A stretch of 64,000 bases of DNA, from assembly GCA_949752735.1 (NCBI GenBank), contig OX457042.1:38066195-38130194 (forward strand). The letters are read 5' to 3'. Numbering within the stretch: position 1 is the first letter of the stretch; the number at the start of each line of letters is the position of its first letter. The stretch is from Lumbricus terrestris (taxonomy: Eukaryota; Annelida; Clitellata; Crassiclitellata; Lumbricidae). Position numbers and translations under genes: made by a program. Shown here piece by piece: positions 32,450-45,751 of this stretch. The notes under the pieces were generated by a model that saw nothing but the letters and a program-made list of their open reading frames with translations, searched no databases and had not been told where the DNA came from.

Positions 32450-32785
32450 GTCTTGTTCCTCCCACAAAAACAAAGTATTGTCCGTCCCACACAAACAAAG
32501 TCTTGTTCCTCCCACACAAACAAAGTCTTATTCCTCCCACACAAACAAAGTCTTGCTCCTCCCACACAAACAAAGTCTTGCTCCTCCCACAAAAACAAAG
32601 TCTTGTTCCTCCCACACAAACAAAGTCTTGCTCCTCCCACACAAACAAAGTCTTGTCCCTTCCACACAAACAAAGTCTTGTTCCTCCCACACAAACAAAG
32701 TCTTGCTCCTCCCACACAAACAAAGTCTTGCTCCTTCCACACAAACAAAGTCTTGCTCCTCCCACACAAACAAAGTCTTGCTCCG
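32450..32785 (+). repeat. 25-bp minisatellite, about 13 units
   Basis: Units of cctcccacacaaacaaagtc followed by ttg(t/c)t. Because 25 is not a multiple of three, the repeat is read in rotating frames and appears as a 25-residue repeat in three overlapping frames on both strands. No sign that it is translated. Confidence 0.95.
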
Positions 32786-32856
32786 CAACATGACTTCTGG
32801 TGGTATTGGACCAACTGCTGTTGCTGCAGTGTTTGCTTTGATCAGTCAATCTCTCT

Positions 32857-33076
<220 letters not shown>

Positions 33077-33149
33077 ACGTTGTCGAACAGCGTCATAGAA
33101 TGCATTCGACAGCAGAATGGCCTCGCATCCGTCAGAGCAGACTTCCTAA

Positions 33150-33349
33150 NNNNNNNNNNNNNNNNNNNNNNNNNNNNNNNNNNNNNNNNNNNNNNNNNNN
33201 NNNNNNNNNNNNNNNNNNNNNNNNNNNNNNNNNNNNNNNNNNNNNNNNNNNNNNNNNNNNNNNNNNNNNNNNNNNNNNNNNNNNNNNNNNNNNNNNNNNN
33301 NNNNNNNNNNNNNNNNNNNNNNNNNNNNNNNNNNNNNNNNNNNNNNNNN
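33150..33349. other. Scaffold gap of 200 N
   Basis: Exactly 200 N, so probably of arbitrary length. Dinucleotide repeats lie on both sides: (CT)n 77 bases to the left and (GA)n about 60 bases to the right. Confidence 0.99.
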
Positions 33350-33359
33350 GGGAGAACAG

Positions 33360-33612
<253 letters not shown>

Positions 33613-34284
33613 TGACTGCAGTCTTTGACAGGAACAGATGTAAACAAGTAGTATAACTATAATTATAGGTTGATAACAAATCATTGGACGGCGGAGTGAA
33701 TATCACGCAGACATAATTTTATGTACGATCAGATGAATGGTGAAATTTTAGACAGACTCAAGAATATAGACAAGAACATGAAGACGGATATCTACAGTAT
33801 ATAACACGCATCCATAACTGCCACCTCCTCTGCCACTCAGACATACATTCACGCATAGATTATAAATTCATATTACGTACAGCAACATTTGCTGTCGCTG
33901 CTGCGCTAGTCAGCTGCCCTCCCTCTCTCTCCAATCCTGCCTGCCTCTCTCCCTCTCTGTCTCTCCCTTTCTCTCTCCCTGCCTGCATCTCTCCCTCTCT
34001 TCTCGCTCTCCCTCCATGTATGTCTCTTATACACGTGACCCTCTTCTAAGACCATAGACAGAAGCGCATTGATAGGCACACAGGTGCAATGGTACATCTA
34101 TGCACCAGCAGCAGCAGCAGAAGCATCAGCAGCAACAGAGATCCTGTCGTCTGTCGACCATTGACAACGATGTCCTTCTTTGTCCTTTTCCCTGTCCTTC
34201 CCTGTTCTTCCTCTGTCCTCTTCTATTCTTCCCTGTCTTCCTCTGTCTCTATGAGTCTCTATGCACTCAGATCGACACAGGAAC
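33613..34284. other. Intergenic with CT-rich patch
   Basis: ctctccct-rich patch at about 33915-34012 and a short cagcag run near 34107. No gene recognised. Confidence 0.5.
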
Positions 34285-34460
34285 CTATTCCTCCTCCTCC
34301 TCCTCCTCCTCCTCCTACTCCTCCTCCTCCTCCTCCTACTCATCCTCCTCCTCCTCCTCCTCCTCCTATTCATCCTCCTTCTCCTACTCCCCTCCTCCAC
34401 TCCTTCTGATCCTCTGCCAACTCCTCTGCCACCTCCTCTGCCACCTCCACCACTTCCAAT
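34285..34460 (+). repeat. (CTC)n polypyrimidine repeat
   Basis: cctcctcct units with a few a interruptions; more degenerate after 34400. Confidence 0.93.
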
Positions 34461-35023
34461 TTCGTCCATGAACCGCGTCTGGATTACCACCGCGATAAAC
34501 GTTCCTCCTTTTCCTTCACAATCCCTGAATTACGCTCTCTAATGATGATCGATAGCCACAAGTTCCCCCCCCCCATCCATCTCTCCACCCCCATTCACCT
34601 CCCCCATCCATCTATCCACCCCCTTCACCTCCCCTTTCGTCCCTTCGTTTTTCGTTTTTCGTTCCTGTCATCTTGAGTCGTCTATAATGACAAGCAAGTG
34701 AAGCAAATGAGAGAGATGAGGATGAGCACTAAAGACGGATCCGAGGAGAACGGTTGAGACTGATGAGCCACCGTCTCATATGACGTCATCCTACGACTAC
34801 GTATCAATTGACGATTCTCCCTCTGTAGACCAGAGATGAATTGATGATGACGAGAGGACCACTGATGAGTGATGACGTCTCTTCGAATCGAATTTAATTC
34901 AGTCGTGACTATAATTAATTATAATGAAACATGATCCGAAAGCATCAACCGAATCAACCGAAACAGCGACATCCGTAAAGCACCGCTTGACCGATCGGTC
35001 GGTCGCGACGTCTGACTGTATCC
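34461..35023. other. Intergenic, nothing recognised
   Basis: Short C-rich patch at 34566-34640 (ccatccatctatccaccccc), otherwise unique-looking. Confidence 0.5.
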
Positions 35024-35808
35024 CTCAGTCTTTCTCTCACTCGGTCTTTCTCTCACTCGGTCTGTCTCTCACTCGGTCTTTCTCTCACTCGGTCTGTCTC
35101 TCACTCGGTCTTACTCTCACTCAGTCTTTCTCTCACTCGGTCTTTCTCTCACTCGGTCTGTCTCTCACTCGGTCTGTCTCTCACTCAGTCTGTCTCTCAC
35201 TCGGTCTTTCTCTCACTCGGTCTGTCTCTCACTCGGTCTTTCTCTCACTCTGTCTTTCTCTCACTCGGTCTTTCTCTCACTCGGTCTGTCTCTCACTCGG
35301 TCTTTCTTTCACTCGGTCTGCCTCTCACTCGGTCTTTCTCTCACTCGGTCTGTCTCTCACTCGGTCTTACTCTCACTCAGTCTTTCTCTCACTCAGTCTT
35401 TCTCTCACTCGGTCTGTCTCTCACTCGGTCTTTCTCTCACTCGGTCTGTCTCTCACTCGGTCTTTCTCTCACTCGGTCTGTCTCTCACTCGGTCTTTCTC
35501 TCACTCGGTCTGTCTCTCACTCGGTCTTTCTCTCACTCGGTCTGTCTCTCACTCGGTCTTTCTCTCACTCGGTCTGTCTCTCACTCGGTCTTTCTCTCAC
35601 TCGGTCTGTCTCTCACTCGGTCTTACTCTCACTCAGTCTTTCTCTCACTCGGTCTTTCTCTCACTCGGTCTGTCTCTCACTCGGTCTGTCTCTCACTCAG
35701 TCTGTCTCTCACTCGGTCTTTCTCTCACTCGGTCTGTCTCTCACTCAGTCTGTCTCTCACTCGGTCTTTCTCTCACTCTGTCTGTCTCTCACTCAATCTT
35801 TCTTTCAA
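35024..35808 (+). repeat. 16-bp minisatellite, ~49 units, 256-bp higher-order period
   Basis: Units tctctcactcggtct(g/t)t alternate g and t, giving a 32-bp dimer. The rare variant ttactctcactcag occurs at 35111, 35367 and 35623, exactly 256 bases (16 units) apart, so a 16-unit block has itself been duplicated. A 317-codon frame crosses the array, but its 16-residue periodicity is just 48-bp phase rotation. Confidence 0.95.
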
Positions 35809-36299
35809 TCGATGGATCGGTCGGTTGCTCTCCAGCATTCAGTCTTTTCGTCTGTCAGTTTAGATGAGGTTCATTGAGTTTGTTTTGGTCTCCGATGGAG
35901 TTTTGCTGTTATTCTAATAATCGAAGTTCTGCGTAATTAGTCGGCAAACATCTTTGCTGTCGTTTGACTTCAAGTTGTACAGAGAGAGCAAACGACCATC
36001 GTCCGTCATCTCGAGTGTATGTGTGTGTATCTGTCTTTTCATTCGTTCAGACAAGACGTCTCCATGCATATCCGCTGCTGCATCATCTATCAACCGCATA
36101 ATATAATCATGATTCCATTTCAGTGAAATCATGTCACAACATTTATTTATTTCAATGCTTCTTAGTTATTTATTCTATAGACGATAAATGTATATATTGA
36201 ACCTCAGTGTTGAACATGCGATCGCGAAAGCATGGACTACTTAATTACTGGTCGAGGGAATCGTCGAAGGCTTGGCTCATAATATATAGGTCTAAGTGG
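35809..36299. other. Intergenic, nothing recognised
   Basis: No gene recognised. gatcggtcggt flanks the array on the left (34992) and right (35816), perhaps part of the older repeat boundary. Confidence 0.5.
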
Positions 36300-36580
36300 G
36301 TGTATACGTGCGTTGTGCGTGTGCGTCAGTGTGAATGTGTTTGGGTGTTTGCGTTTGCGTGTGTATGTGCGTTTGTCTGTGTGTGTGTGTTTGTGTATGC
36401 TTGCATATGTGTGTACGCGTGTGCGTGCGTGTATGTATGTGTGCGCGCGTGCGAGTGTGTGCATGTGTGTGTATGTGCGTATGTGTATGTGTGCGTGTGC
36501 GTGCGTGTGCATGCGTGCGTGCGTGTGTGTGAGTGTGTAGACTGTAGGCTTATATGTGTATGCGTGTGTGTGTGGTGTTT
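36300..36580 (+). repeat. Degenerate (GT)n/(GTGC)n tract
   Basis: Purine-pyrimidine alternating gtgtgcgtgt sequence over about 280 bases, a potential Z-DNA former. Cys/Val and His/Thr frames across it are artefacts. Confidence 0.92.
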
Positions 36581-37515
36581 GTTCGCTTCACTTATCCATG
36601 ACGGAGACCTCATCGTGCGGTCCATTGAATGAGGTCTATCGCATTGACATGTCTTATGGCTTCAGAATATCATTTGCATCTGTATACAACGTCTGTGAAT
36701 TATTGCTGGTCAATAAACATAATAATTATAATAAATATTGTTGTGTTGGAGCAGCTATTGAGCCTCTGCTGCATGCATATGATGATACGAGTCTCCTCTG
36801 GTGTCTACGGTTCCACACGTCTATGAAACCGCTGTCTGCGTTTTACTCAACGCATCTATTATTTTATCACCTTCTATTCATTGTTTTATATCTTGTCCTG
36901 GATAGAATAATCTTCAGCTTTCGATGTTGTCCGCTTAACAGTCCTAATAGCGAATGACCTTGTCGCTCATAAATCACCAATTCATCTCTTTAATTCGTTG
37001 CTCATCTTTCACCCCGTCAGACAATTTCTTATCCAACCACTCTTCCATCAGTGGATCGGGTCCATTGTTCGCCCTTCACGTCCCCTATTATCCCTCCTTA
37101 CAATCCTCCTTCTCTCCTTCACTCTTGCTCTAAGTTCCTTCCTCCCTTCCCGCCTTTTCCCTCTATATCTAATTTTATTACAAGCGTGGGCATCTTATTA
37201 ATCGTAATCATCACATCGTAAATGAAGCTTATAGACTTAGGCAAAATGTTCTTGAACGGACAAAATAAACAATTAATTCTGCACTAACTCAAATAACATT
37301 ACCGTCGATTGATCACATTTCACTGCATCCGTCTTCGTGAGTTTTCTTCATTGCACAACCTATTCAAGATGTGATCGACTATTCTTTTACGTTGGTCTCA
37401 CATTTAAGGTTATGCTCGACGAAAGAATCCGATGGGCGGTCGGTGGTAGACAAAATTTAATGTCATCTGTTCAATCGCATGATCAAAGTTATCATCGCTG
37501 GATGGCAGATGAAGA
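36581..37515. other. Intergenic, nothing recognised
   Basis: No gene, repeat or RNA recognised. Confidence 0.5.
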
Positions 37516-37516
37516 A

Positions 37517-37519
37517 CGC

Positions 37520-37551
<32 letters not shown>

Positions 37552-37555
37552 TTGC

Positions 37556-37614
<59 letters not shown>

Positions 37615-37663
37615 TTGCTGCTGTTGTTGCTGCTGCTGCTGCTGCTGATGCTGCTGCTGTTGC

Positions 37664-37695
<32 letters not shown>

Positions 37696-37795
37696 ATGCT
37701 GCTGCTGCTGTTGCTGCTGCTACTGCCACCGCTGCTGCTGCTGCTGCTGGTGCTGCTGCTGCTGCTGCCACCGCTGCTGCTGCTGCTGCTGATGC
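37517..37795 (+). repeat. (CTG)n/(CTGTTG)n trinucleotide array
   Basis: About 280 bases of ctg with ttg, atg and ccaccg interruptions, arranged in repeated blocks. Long frames exist in all phases (poly-Ala, Cys, Leu, Ser) and lack context for a gene. Confidence 0.96.
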
Positions 37796-37995
37796 ACCAA
37801 AGCATTTCCCTCGAGAGTCGAATCAAGGACGGGCTAAAGGTCTCTGCATTGACCGCTGAATGATTAGATGTTTTGATTTCCAGGTCAGAATCATTCCAGT
37901 CATAACATAAAGATTAACGTCTGTATCAGTCTTTATGCTCTCGACCAGCGCTCGTCGCATTAAACAGCATCTATAGTGCATATAGCACCCACGTT

Positions 37996-38158
37996 AGCTG
38001 TTCCGCCCCTCTGATCCTATGGTAACTCGACCAGGACCACCGCGAGCTACTCTCAAGGCCAACCCTTCTGACTCAACGCCGCGCTCGTGAATAAGCTAGT
38101 GCCCCGCGCTTGGTTTTCGAGTAGCGCTTTGGAAATTTCGAGTTTACGATCTACGATT
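37996..38158 (+). mobile_element. LINE 3' end, copy A
   Basis: From agctgttccgcc to tttacgatctacgattc this matches 40799-40960 at roughly 80% by eye, including ctcgtgaataagct, cgcgcttg, tttcgagta and cgcttt. The second copy is joined to a reverse-transcriptase fragment, so both are 3' ends of one LINE family. Confidence 0.72.
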
Positions 38159-40420
38159 CTCAAAGTTAGTTGATATACTGAGCAGTGCATAACTATCTGG
38201 CCAAGTTTCAATCAGCTGACATCACACAGTGTGTACCATTGCAGTTACTCAGCTTCATCTAACGCTTAGTATATGACTTTGTAGTCGATGCTGCAGTTAG
38301 TTTACAGCATACAGTTCACTATGTTTAAAAAATTTACAAGGTGTTCAAACCACAAAATTTAGTTAATAATAGTTGACTGTAGAGAAGGATTTGCGACTGA
38401 ACATCTTTGGAATATTCTCTGGAATCCGCAGATGCTTATAGATAGACTATAGTACAATTTTATCCCTAAACATATTTTGTATAGAAATACAAAAGAAGAA
38501 TGCTTTCTAAAGCCAGTTAGCAGTCGCGATTTCAGTTATTCTACAGGTACAGGCTGCGCAGGTTGATGAACAATTTTATAGCGCTTCAAGTTGATAGCCT
38601 TGACAGTTTTATTATATTCCGACTATTTTCGTGGACTGCAACTTCTGTTTTATCCCAGTCGCAGCCTACAACATATTTCTTACTTACGGTTAGGCGCTCA
38701 AAAGTTTTGTTCTGGCTGCATTTAACTGAAGCTGCGCAGTCATTTTGAATGAGTCCATTAATACGACGGAGAGACTGGTTCTCAGTTTAACTTCGATTGG
38801 CTCAGAGAATGTGAATGTAGGTTGGCGAGTGCTTATTTCAGCAAAACTTCATTCTCTTCTATTAGAGATGTAGCCAGGAAACCGTTTCAGGGCTTTCATT
38901 GGACATAGTTGCAGAAGCTAAGTTTGTTATTTCACAAAGAAAATGTAGGCCTATAAAACATTTGCCAATTCATTTCTGGCGAGTTTCAACCTGTAGCACC
39001 CCACCTCAGAAATTCGCCCATCTCTTCCATAAAGTTCTCAAATTATTACTTTTTCTCTGCTTGTGTTTCTTTAATTGTCGAAGACAAATTGAACAGATTG
39101 AAGTCATTGAATTTGGTTAAAACATTTGAATGAATTTTTAGGGAGAGTTTAATGGCCACCGACAATTCTTAATTCCATGACAGACAAGATTGTAATTATA
39201 ATATATAGCTATAGTTGCATGTGACTGAGTCGCTGAAGGATAATGGAGTCATTAACAATCCATTACCATTAGGGATCTACATTGATCGTGGCCAGCATTA
39301 ACTTTGCATTTTCTGAATTTCATGCAGACATAAGGTGTATGACTGATGTCTTCGAATGTTTCATTCTCAGAATTTTAGTGTCTATTTGTTTCCACCACAG
39401 CGACATGTTTTTTCTCTGCGCAATGTGCGCATGCCCCGATGGATTCTGCTGCTGCTAAGTTGGTGTTGAAAATCGTCTAATTCTCCACTTCAGTTCGGTT
39501 GTGTGAACCAGTATTTGTTTTTATTCCCTGTCTTCCATTCTGGCTCATGTTTTCCCTATTCACTACTGTTTTGACCGCTTCATCAAAACTCTGCAGCACC
39601 GTGTAGGTCTACTTCTAAGTACTTTAGACGTTCTCAGAAAGCGATGAATGCCATATTATGCAAGTGAACATCCGACGCCGACGCCTCACGTTTTATTTTA
39701 CCTGAATGATGTTTCTATGACGTTAGCAGCAGCAGCTTTCTTCAGCGCCTCAGACTCTTTCCAAATGTGCAGATTTGTTTACATTGGCTGCATCTTTGGC
39801 ACATGTCTGTCCATAGGCTGCATATGAGCAGAGACTGCACATCTCTGTTTGCCGATTGTTACGAAACCCAGAAACTTCATTCTAAGTAAATTATGTAGGC
39901 TAGATACACAATATACAATTATGCATGCACTGTTTACAGTGAACTCACATTTCAATCCCAACTACTGCGTATTATATATACATAAAATATAATGGAGCTG
40001 CTCTATCGGATCCTTCCTTGTGCAGCATGCAGCTGGTGTGTCAATCGGCTCTGTGGTCGGTTCTTTGCTATTATCACAATTTTTACTCACTTCACCAACC
40101 AACCGCATAGCCAACCACTTTGCAGTCCAGTTACATCATATGCTGATGATCATAATTATACTTAGATTTACATTGCTCTGTTGGCAACATATCCAGGCCG
40201 GTAAAAGTAATTCTTGAGGAAGGAGTGTCTCTCTTCATGATTCTCTTTGAATGGCCTGGCCGCCTGGTCATAACCCTGCATAATTAGTTTGAGGCAAAGC
40301 CCTTAGAGGTCCTCTAAGGAAATCATGTTTCGCTTATGCCAATGACTGCTCTCTTTTCCTCATCATTCTAGTGTTGATCTCGTTGGAACTGTTGCTCCAC
40401 TTTCACGAACTGTCAAAGAC
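38159..40420. other. Intergenic, nothing recognised
   Basis: About 2.2 kb with only short frames and no recognisable repeat or RNA. The longest frames are about 70 codons. Confidence 0.5.
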
Positions 40421-40960
40421 GTGAGATCACTATTTACAGCGATCTCACATTTCAATCCCAAACGAGGATCTGTCTGCAATATTATTATTATTAGAAATAA
40501 CTTAGGCTACACCTCCGTCCTCATTCCTATAATCACTAAAATTATCAATCTTTCACTATCTACCGGGAATTTTCCAATGGTCTTCAAGCAGTCTCTCGTC
40601 ACTCCTCTTCTGAAAAAGGCAAATCTTGACGCGGAAAACCTTTCAAATGACCGATCCATCTCCAACCGTTCTTTTCTATCTAAATTAACGGAACGAATTG
40701 TCCTTTCCCGGCTAAACGACTACCTGTCCTTTGTCCTCTTACCGTCTCATCTGATCCTCCACCTTCCAATTCCTGATCAAGACGACACTCGCCTTAGTAG
40801 CTGTTCCGCCTCTTTGATCCTATGGCAACGCTACCTGGACCACCATGGACTATTCTTACGGACATCCATTTTGACTCAACGCAGCGCTCGTGAATAAGCT
40901 GGCGCCACGCGCTTGTCTTTCGAGTAACGCTTTAGAAATTTGGAGATTACGATTACGATT
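40421..40960 (+). pseudogene. CR1/L2-like LINE fragment: RT part plus 3' end, copy B
   Basis: A frame from 40421 contains a reverse-transcriptase N-terminal signature: PIITKIINLSLSTGNFP, PLLKKANLDAENLSN, SISNRSFLSKLTERIV (about residues 36-100). This is the P..t.iiN.Sl..G.fP / PLLKK..ld / S.LSFlsKllE pattern of CR1/L2/Jockey-type RTs. Coding homology stops abruptly near 40750, and from 40799 the sequence is the 3' terminal region shared with 37996. The copy ends in gattacgattacgatt, the short tandem tail typical of this group. It is therefore a 5'-truncated copy with an internal deletion. Confidence 0.8.
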
Positions 40961-42594
40961 ACTGCAGGATTTTGTTGACCAATACTCCTGCATTTGACAT
41001 AATTATGTTGTATAGTCGAAGCATTCTCATGCAGATGAATCCTCTTTGCTGCAATTCTCAACGATCCCGGGGGCATGTCCTCCATTATCTTCTACCGCTT
41101 GAACGGGTAACTGGCGCTGTTCTTAAAGGGGCAGCGCACACATATTCACATAATCTAGAGACGCCAAGCTGTGATTCGTTGATGGGAAAGGGATTTATTA
41201 CCAGGATCCTCTATGGGCTAAATGACTTGTTTGCCGATATATATATATATATATATAGTATTTCGGTCATTTTATTCAACTTCGTACTTTATCGGCATCG
41301 TTTTTTATTGCGTATTATGACGATGTTTTATGACCCGCTGTGCGTTTGCAAGTGGAGCAATAAAGAATGTACCGTACTTACTCACTTGCTTATTTACACC
41401 AGGGCTATATATATATAATATATATGCAGCTATACAATTTTAGCAGGTCGCGTCAGGGAGTAATTCGACAAGTGCATTGAAGAAACTAAATGCAAAGAAG
41501 ACATTAAAATTCCCAAGAATATTATATGCCGGTCATAAGGCAGGTCAAGAGTGAAATCGGCAGAGTGTCAAATGACCTACAGCCGCGAACTATGGTAGTG
41601 TCGCCACCACTGGATATAAAATTATGCTACATATAAGATCCACTATAGTCTAACCAATGACATAATACAGAATTCTGTTACTTTGCTCGCGTTAAAATGT
41701 TTTTAAAAACAACAGCAACAGCAATGACAGCAATGATAATAATAATAGTAGTAATAATAATATATAATGATAATAATTTTTATTAATAATGATAATGATA
41801 GCTATCATAGCAATTTAATCTACTTTGCTTTCATATTTCATCGATAGACTATTATAATAATAATTATGGACATTATTTCGTTTCATATTTCCTCGTCCTC
41901 TTCTTTTACTACGTACATATTCTGCTGCTCTTCAAGCGACAGAATTCTCTCACCGATCCGACCCTTCTGAAATCTGAATCCATTGCAAAAACAACACACT
42001 GTCTGTCGTGTGTCTTTGCGTTGCAACCCTGCAAGTGCGTTCTTCGAAAAAGATTCGCGGATTACAATTGTCGTCTTTTGCAATCGTTTCTATGTTTCAG
42101 TCGAGTAGATTAGATTTAAGACGGATTAAGCGCCATCTTGGATTGCACCGATCTCAAGTTGAACGCATATTCAGCGCAAAAATGGTGCTCTTTAATATAC
42201 GAACGTTGCCTCTAAAACAGGAGAAAATGAATTTCGAAGTTTTCATAGACAATTGAAATTATTGAATTATCGTATCAGGAAAGCTCGAATCAAACACGCG
42301 CGCTCACGCACGCACACATATATGTATAATTGAATATGTAATATTTTATGTATATATGTACATGCATAATGCATATGTAGTATATATAATTCTGATTATA
42401 CAATAAATATATTCTATAATAGTCTATATATAAAGGCAGTGAGATAAATATAATTTGATTTTGCAATACTTGAAGCAGCGAACGATGATAAGACTGCGAG
42501 AGACGAAAGGAAATAATCGTTTCTCGCGGGTGAAATGTGATCGATGATCTCTGCAGTTGATGTATGATCAGTGAGATAAGGACGAAGAAGATGA
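40961..42594. other. Intergenic with short AT and AAT repeats
   Basis: (AT)n at 41238-41256 and 41406-41425, aataat runs at 41730-41800. No gene recognised. Confidence 0.5.
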
Positions 42595-43310
42595 CAACGA
42601 CGAGAAGGAAGAGGAGGAGAGAAAGGAGGAGGAGGAGGAGGAGGAGGAGGAAGAGGAGGAGCAAGAGGAGAAGGAAAGAAGTATGGAATCTTTTAAGTAG
42701 TAGAAGAAGAAAATGAAGAAGATGTCTTTGCATTGCATCTCTCGATTCGGTCGTGTCCCCTCCCACCTCAACCTCCTCTACCTCTTCTGTTTGCGCTGCT
42801 CCACATTCCAACCTCTTCCTCCATCTCCCGCATCTCCTCCTCCTCCTCCGCCACCTCCTCCTTCACATCTTCCTCTTCCTGATCTCCATCTTCTTTTCCA
42901 ACTCATCGTCGTCATGATTTTGTCAAGGTCCGCCTCTCCTTCCTCCGTCTCTTCTTCCTCCTCCTCTTCTTCCTCCTCGTCCTCTTTCTTATTTTTCTCC
43001 TCCTCCTCGTCGTCGTCCTCCTCGTCATCTTCCTCGTCCTCTCCTCTTCCTCCTTGTTCTCCTCCTCTTCCTCCTCTTCGTCTTTATCGTCCTCCTCCTT
43101 GTTTTCTTTCTCCTCTTCCTAGTTCTCCCCTCCTCCTCCTCCTCCTCCTCCTCCTCGACCTCCTCCTCCTCGTCCTCGTCCTCGTCCTTTTCATTCTCTT
43201 CCTTCTCTTTCTCCTCCTCTTCCTCCTCTTCCTCATCCTCCTCTCTTTCTCCTCCTCTTTCTCCTCCTCCTCTTTCTCCTCTTCCTCCTCTTCGTCCTAT
43301 CTCTGCCAGG
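42595..43310 (+). repeat. Purine tract then long polypyrimidine (CTC/CTT)n region
   Basis: 42595-42680 is gaggagga-rich; 42820-43310 is cctcctcct / ttcctc rich. The opposed purine and pyrimidine blocks could pair as an imperfect inverted repeat. Long Ser/Leu/Pro and Glu/Arg frames are composition artefacts. Confidence 0.9.
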
Positions 43311-43571
43311 AGACGTCTGCGTCGTTTGATGCGAATGGACGGATGGAGGAAGAAGCGTCTAAAATGGAATGCATTGAAGGAAGAGGAGGACGAAGAGGAA
43401 GGAGAGAAGTAAGAGGAGGAGAAGGAGGAAGAAGAATAGAAGGAGGAGGTGTAGATGTAGTAGAATATTATCATGGAGATGAGGAAACGTCGTTCTTTGA
43501 TCGAGAGACTGCAGCAGTAAAAGATAAGAAGAGACTATAGAACAGTTAAAGAACATTATCGTTATTCGTGT

Positions 43572-43780
<209 letters not shown>

Positions 43781-44140
43781 CATCGATAAGGTATACGATT
43801 GAAGCTGGAGAGATACACTGAAAGTCTGAAATTGACTGAAGTTTGAGAAGTATTGAGAACAGAGTATGTCTTGGTATAACGCTCTTCTTCCTAATTCTTC
43901 TTCTTCTCCTCCTCCTTCTTCCTCTAAATTTCGTTTGGTAGAAATTATTTCCTTGTGGTGATGACGAAGGCGAGGAGGAGAAGGAGGAGACAGTGGATGA
44001 AGAAATAAAGAAGAAGGTGGAAGAGAATGTGGAGTTGGAGGTGGAGGATCGGAGAAGGAGTTAATTGGACCGATCAAATAAATTGCGAGGAATGAAGGTG
44101 AGCTCAGCTGACGACAAAGGACATCGGAATCTGAATGAGC
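43781..44140. other. Intergenic, purine/pyrimidine patches
   Basis: ttcttcttctcc at 43897-43925 and gaggaggagaag at 43972-44060. No gene recognised. Confidence 0.5.
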
Positions 44141-44144
44141 ATGA

Positions 44145-44345
44145 ACTAATTTATCTAAATGGGGAGGAACTACTTTATTTAAATGAGGAGGAACTACTTT
44201 ATTTAAATGAGGAGGAACTACTTTATTTAAATGAGGAGGAACTACTTTATTTAAATGGGGAGGAACTACTTTATTTAAATGGGAGTAGCTACTTTATTTA
44301 AATGAGGAGGAACTACTTTATTTAAATGAGGAGAAACTATTTTAT
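44145..44345 (+). repeat. 24-bp minisatellite, about 8 units
   Basis: Units aactactttatttaaatgag plus gagg. With a 24-bp period one frame repeats an 8-residue ELLYLNEE motif for a short distance, ending at a variant unit near 44290. Confidence 0.93.
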
Positions 44346-45751
44346 TTCAAGGAGGAGGAGGAACTATACTTTATTTGCAAATGAATAGATTCCATCTGTC
44401 ATCAAATGATCGCTGAGGCCAATTAAGCTATTACTATGCGAAATTATTTTTTCCTATTCCTAACAGTAGAGAAGAATGTAACAACGCTCGAACGACAAAG
44501 CATTCAGCTTAAGATTTAAGTACCGTATAATCATAAGATTAAGTATTCGGCTTGAGGTTTATGACTGATGCCACTTGTGTAATTAGGCAACGGCCATATG
44601 TTTAATACGAATGCTAATTTATACTAGGCTAATTGATAATATGCCATTAATATGCTCCAGCTGCCCCTCTGTCTATCTCGTTAGGGTTAAGTTCAGGAGA
44701 CGGATGGCAATGCAAGGCTTTAATTATTGATGACTCGCCATAGAAGAACGTCTGCATTGCCATAATTATGTACAATTGATGTACAATTGAACATGCAGCT
44801 CAGCGACCAATGACTCTGAATGACTGCTGACCTTCGATCTCTGCCTTCAGGTGACCTTTTGACATGTATGACCGAAGGTGGCAGTGTACTTTACTTACTG
44901 AACTTCACCTAAAAATAATTAATAATACTATTGTCATTGATAATAGCAAGAATCATAACAATCTACTCCGCATGAGTGACGATGATAACGATACCGGTAA
45001 TAATAATATTGTCTCTACTATAGTCCTATATACACTATACGTGACTGACGGATACAATGAACTGAAGAGGAAAGCACTGCAGCGGAGGGAACAATGGCGT
45101 CATTGGAAGTTGAAACCTGCTGAGGGGCAGAGAACTTAAAGATGAAGATTGAAGATACTATATGGTTTTAATCTGTAAAAAGAAGATAATACATTATTTA
45201 ATATAGGGGTCTAATAATGACAATGGTGATTATTAAAATAATTATTGAAACTGCGGTTTCATCGTAAAATATGATAGCAGTATTCGTTGTCAATATGAAC
45301 AGTGATTATTAGAACTGTGACCAGTTACTATAATAGCTTCTGAATTCACATCATTATGCATCCATAAAGAAGCATACATTATACAATGACCTTGATGATC
45401 CCGGATTGATCCGGATTCCTATCAAGGGTCGATTTGGACCGGAACCCACCGGAGACGGGCGCTGATCCAGTTCATTTTTGATGTCCGGAACGCCGTACCG
45501 GTTCTTTAAAGAATTAATCAGTTAGACCGTTTTATCGTTACTTTGCAGGACTTCAACCCGCTTCCATTGGCCAACGCGGAGAAGTAGTTGACTCTCGGTC
45601 ACTCTGGCGCATTCGATTTTAACCGTGCTGTCCAGGAAATGCGAACACCGACGAAAGCCACGTGTGTTAGGCCTACCTTCGCATGCGAAAAGAATTTGAA
45701 TGATTCTTATCTGATTGTGTGGCTATCGAAACTCTTATTTCTTCTAAATTT
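44346..45751. other. Intergenic, nothing recognised
   Basis: No gene or repeat recognised in about 1.4 kb; the longest frames are about 90 codons without domain signal. Confidence 0.5.

Noticed and set aside
34924..35877. 317-codon frame with 16-residue repeats
   Set aside because: It is the 16-bp minisatellite read in rotating phase; the few non-repeat residues at the ends show no domain.
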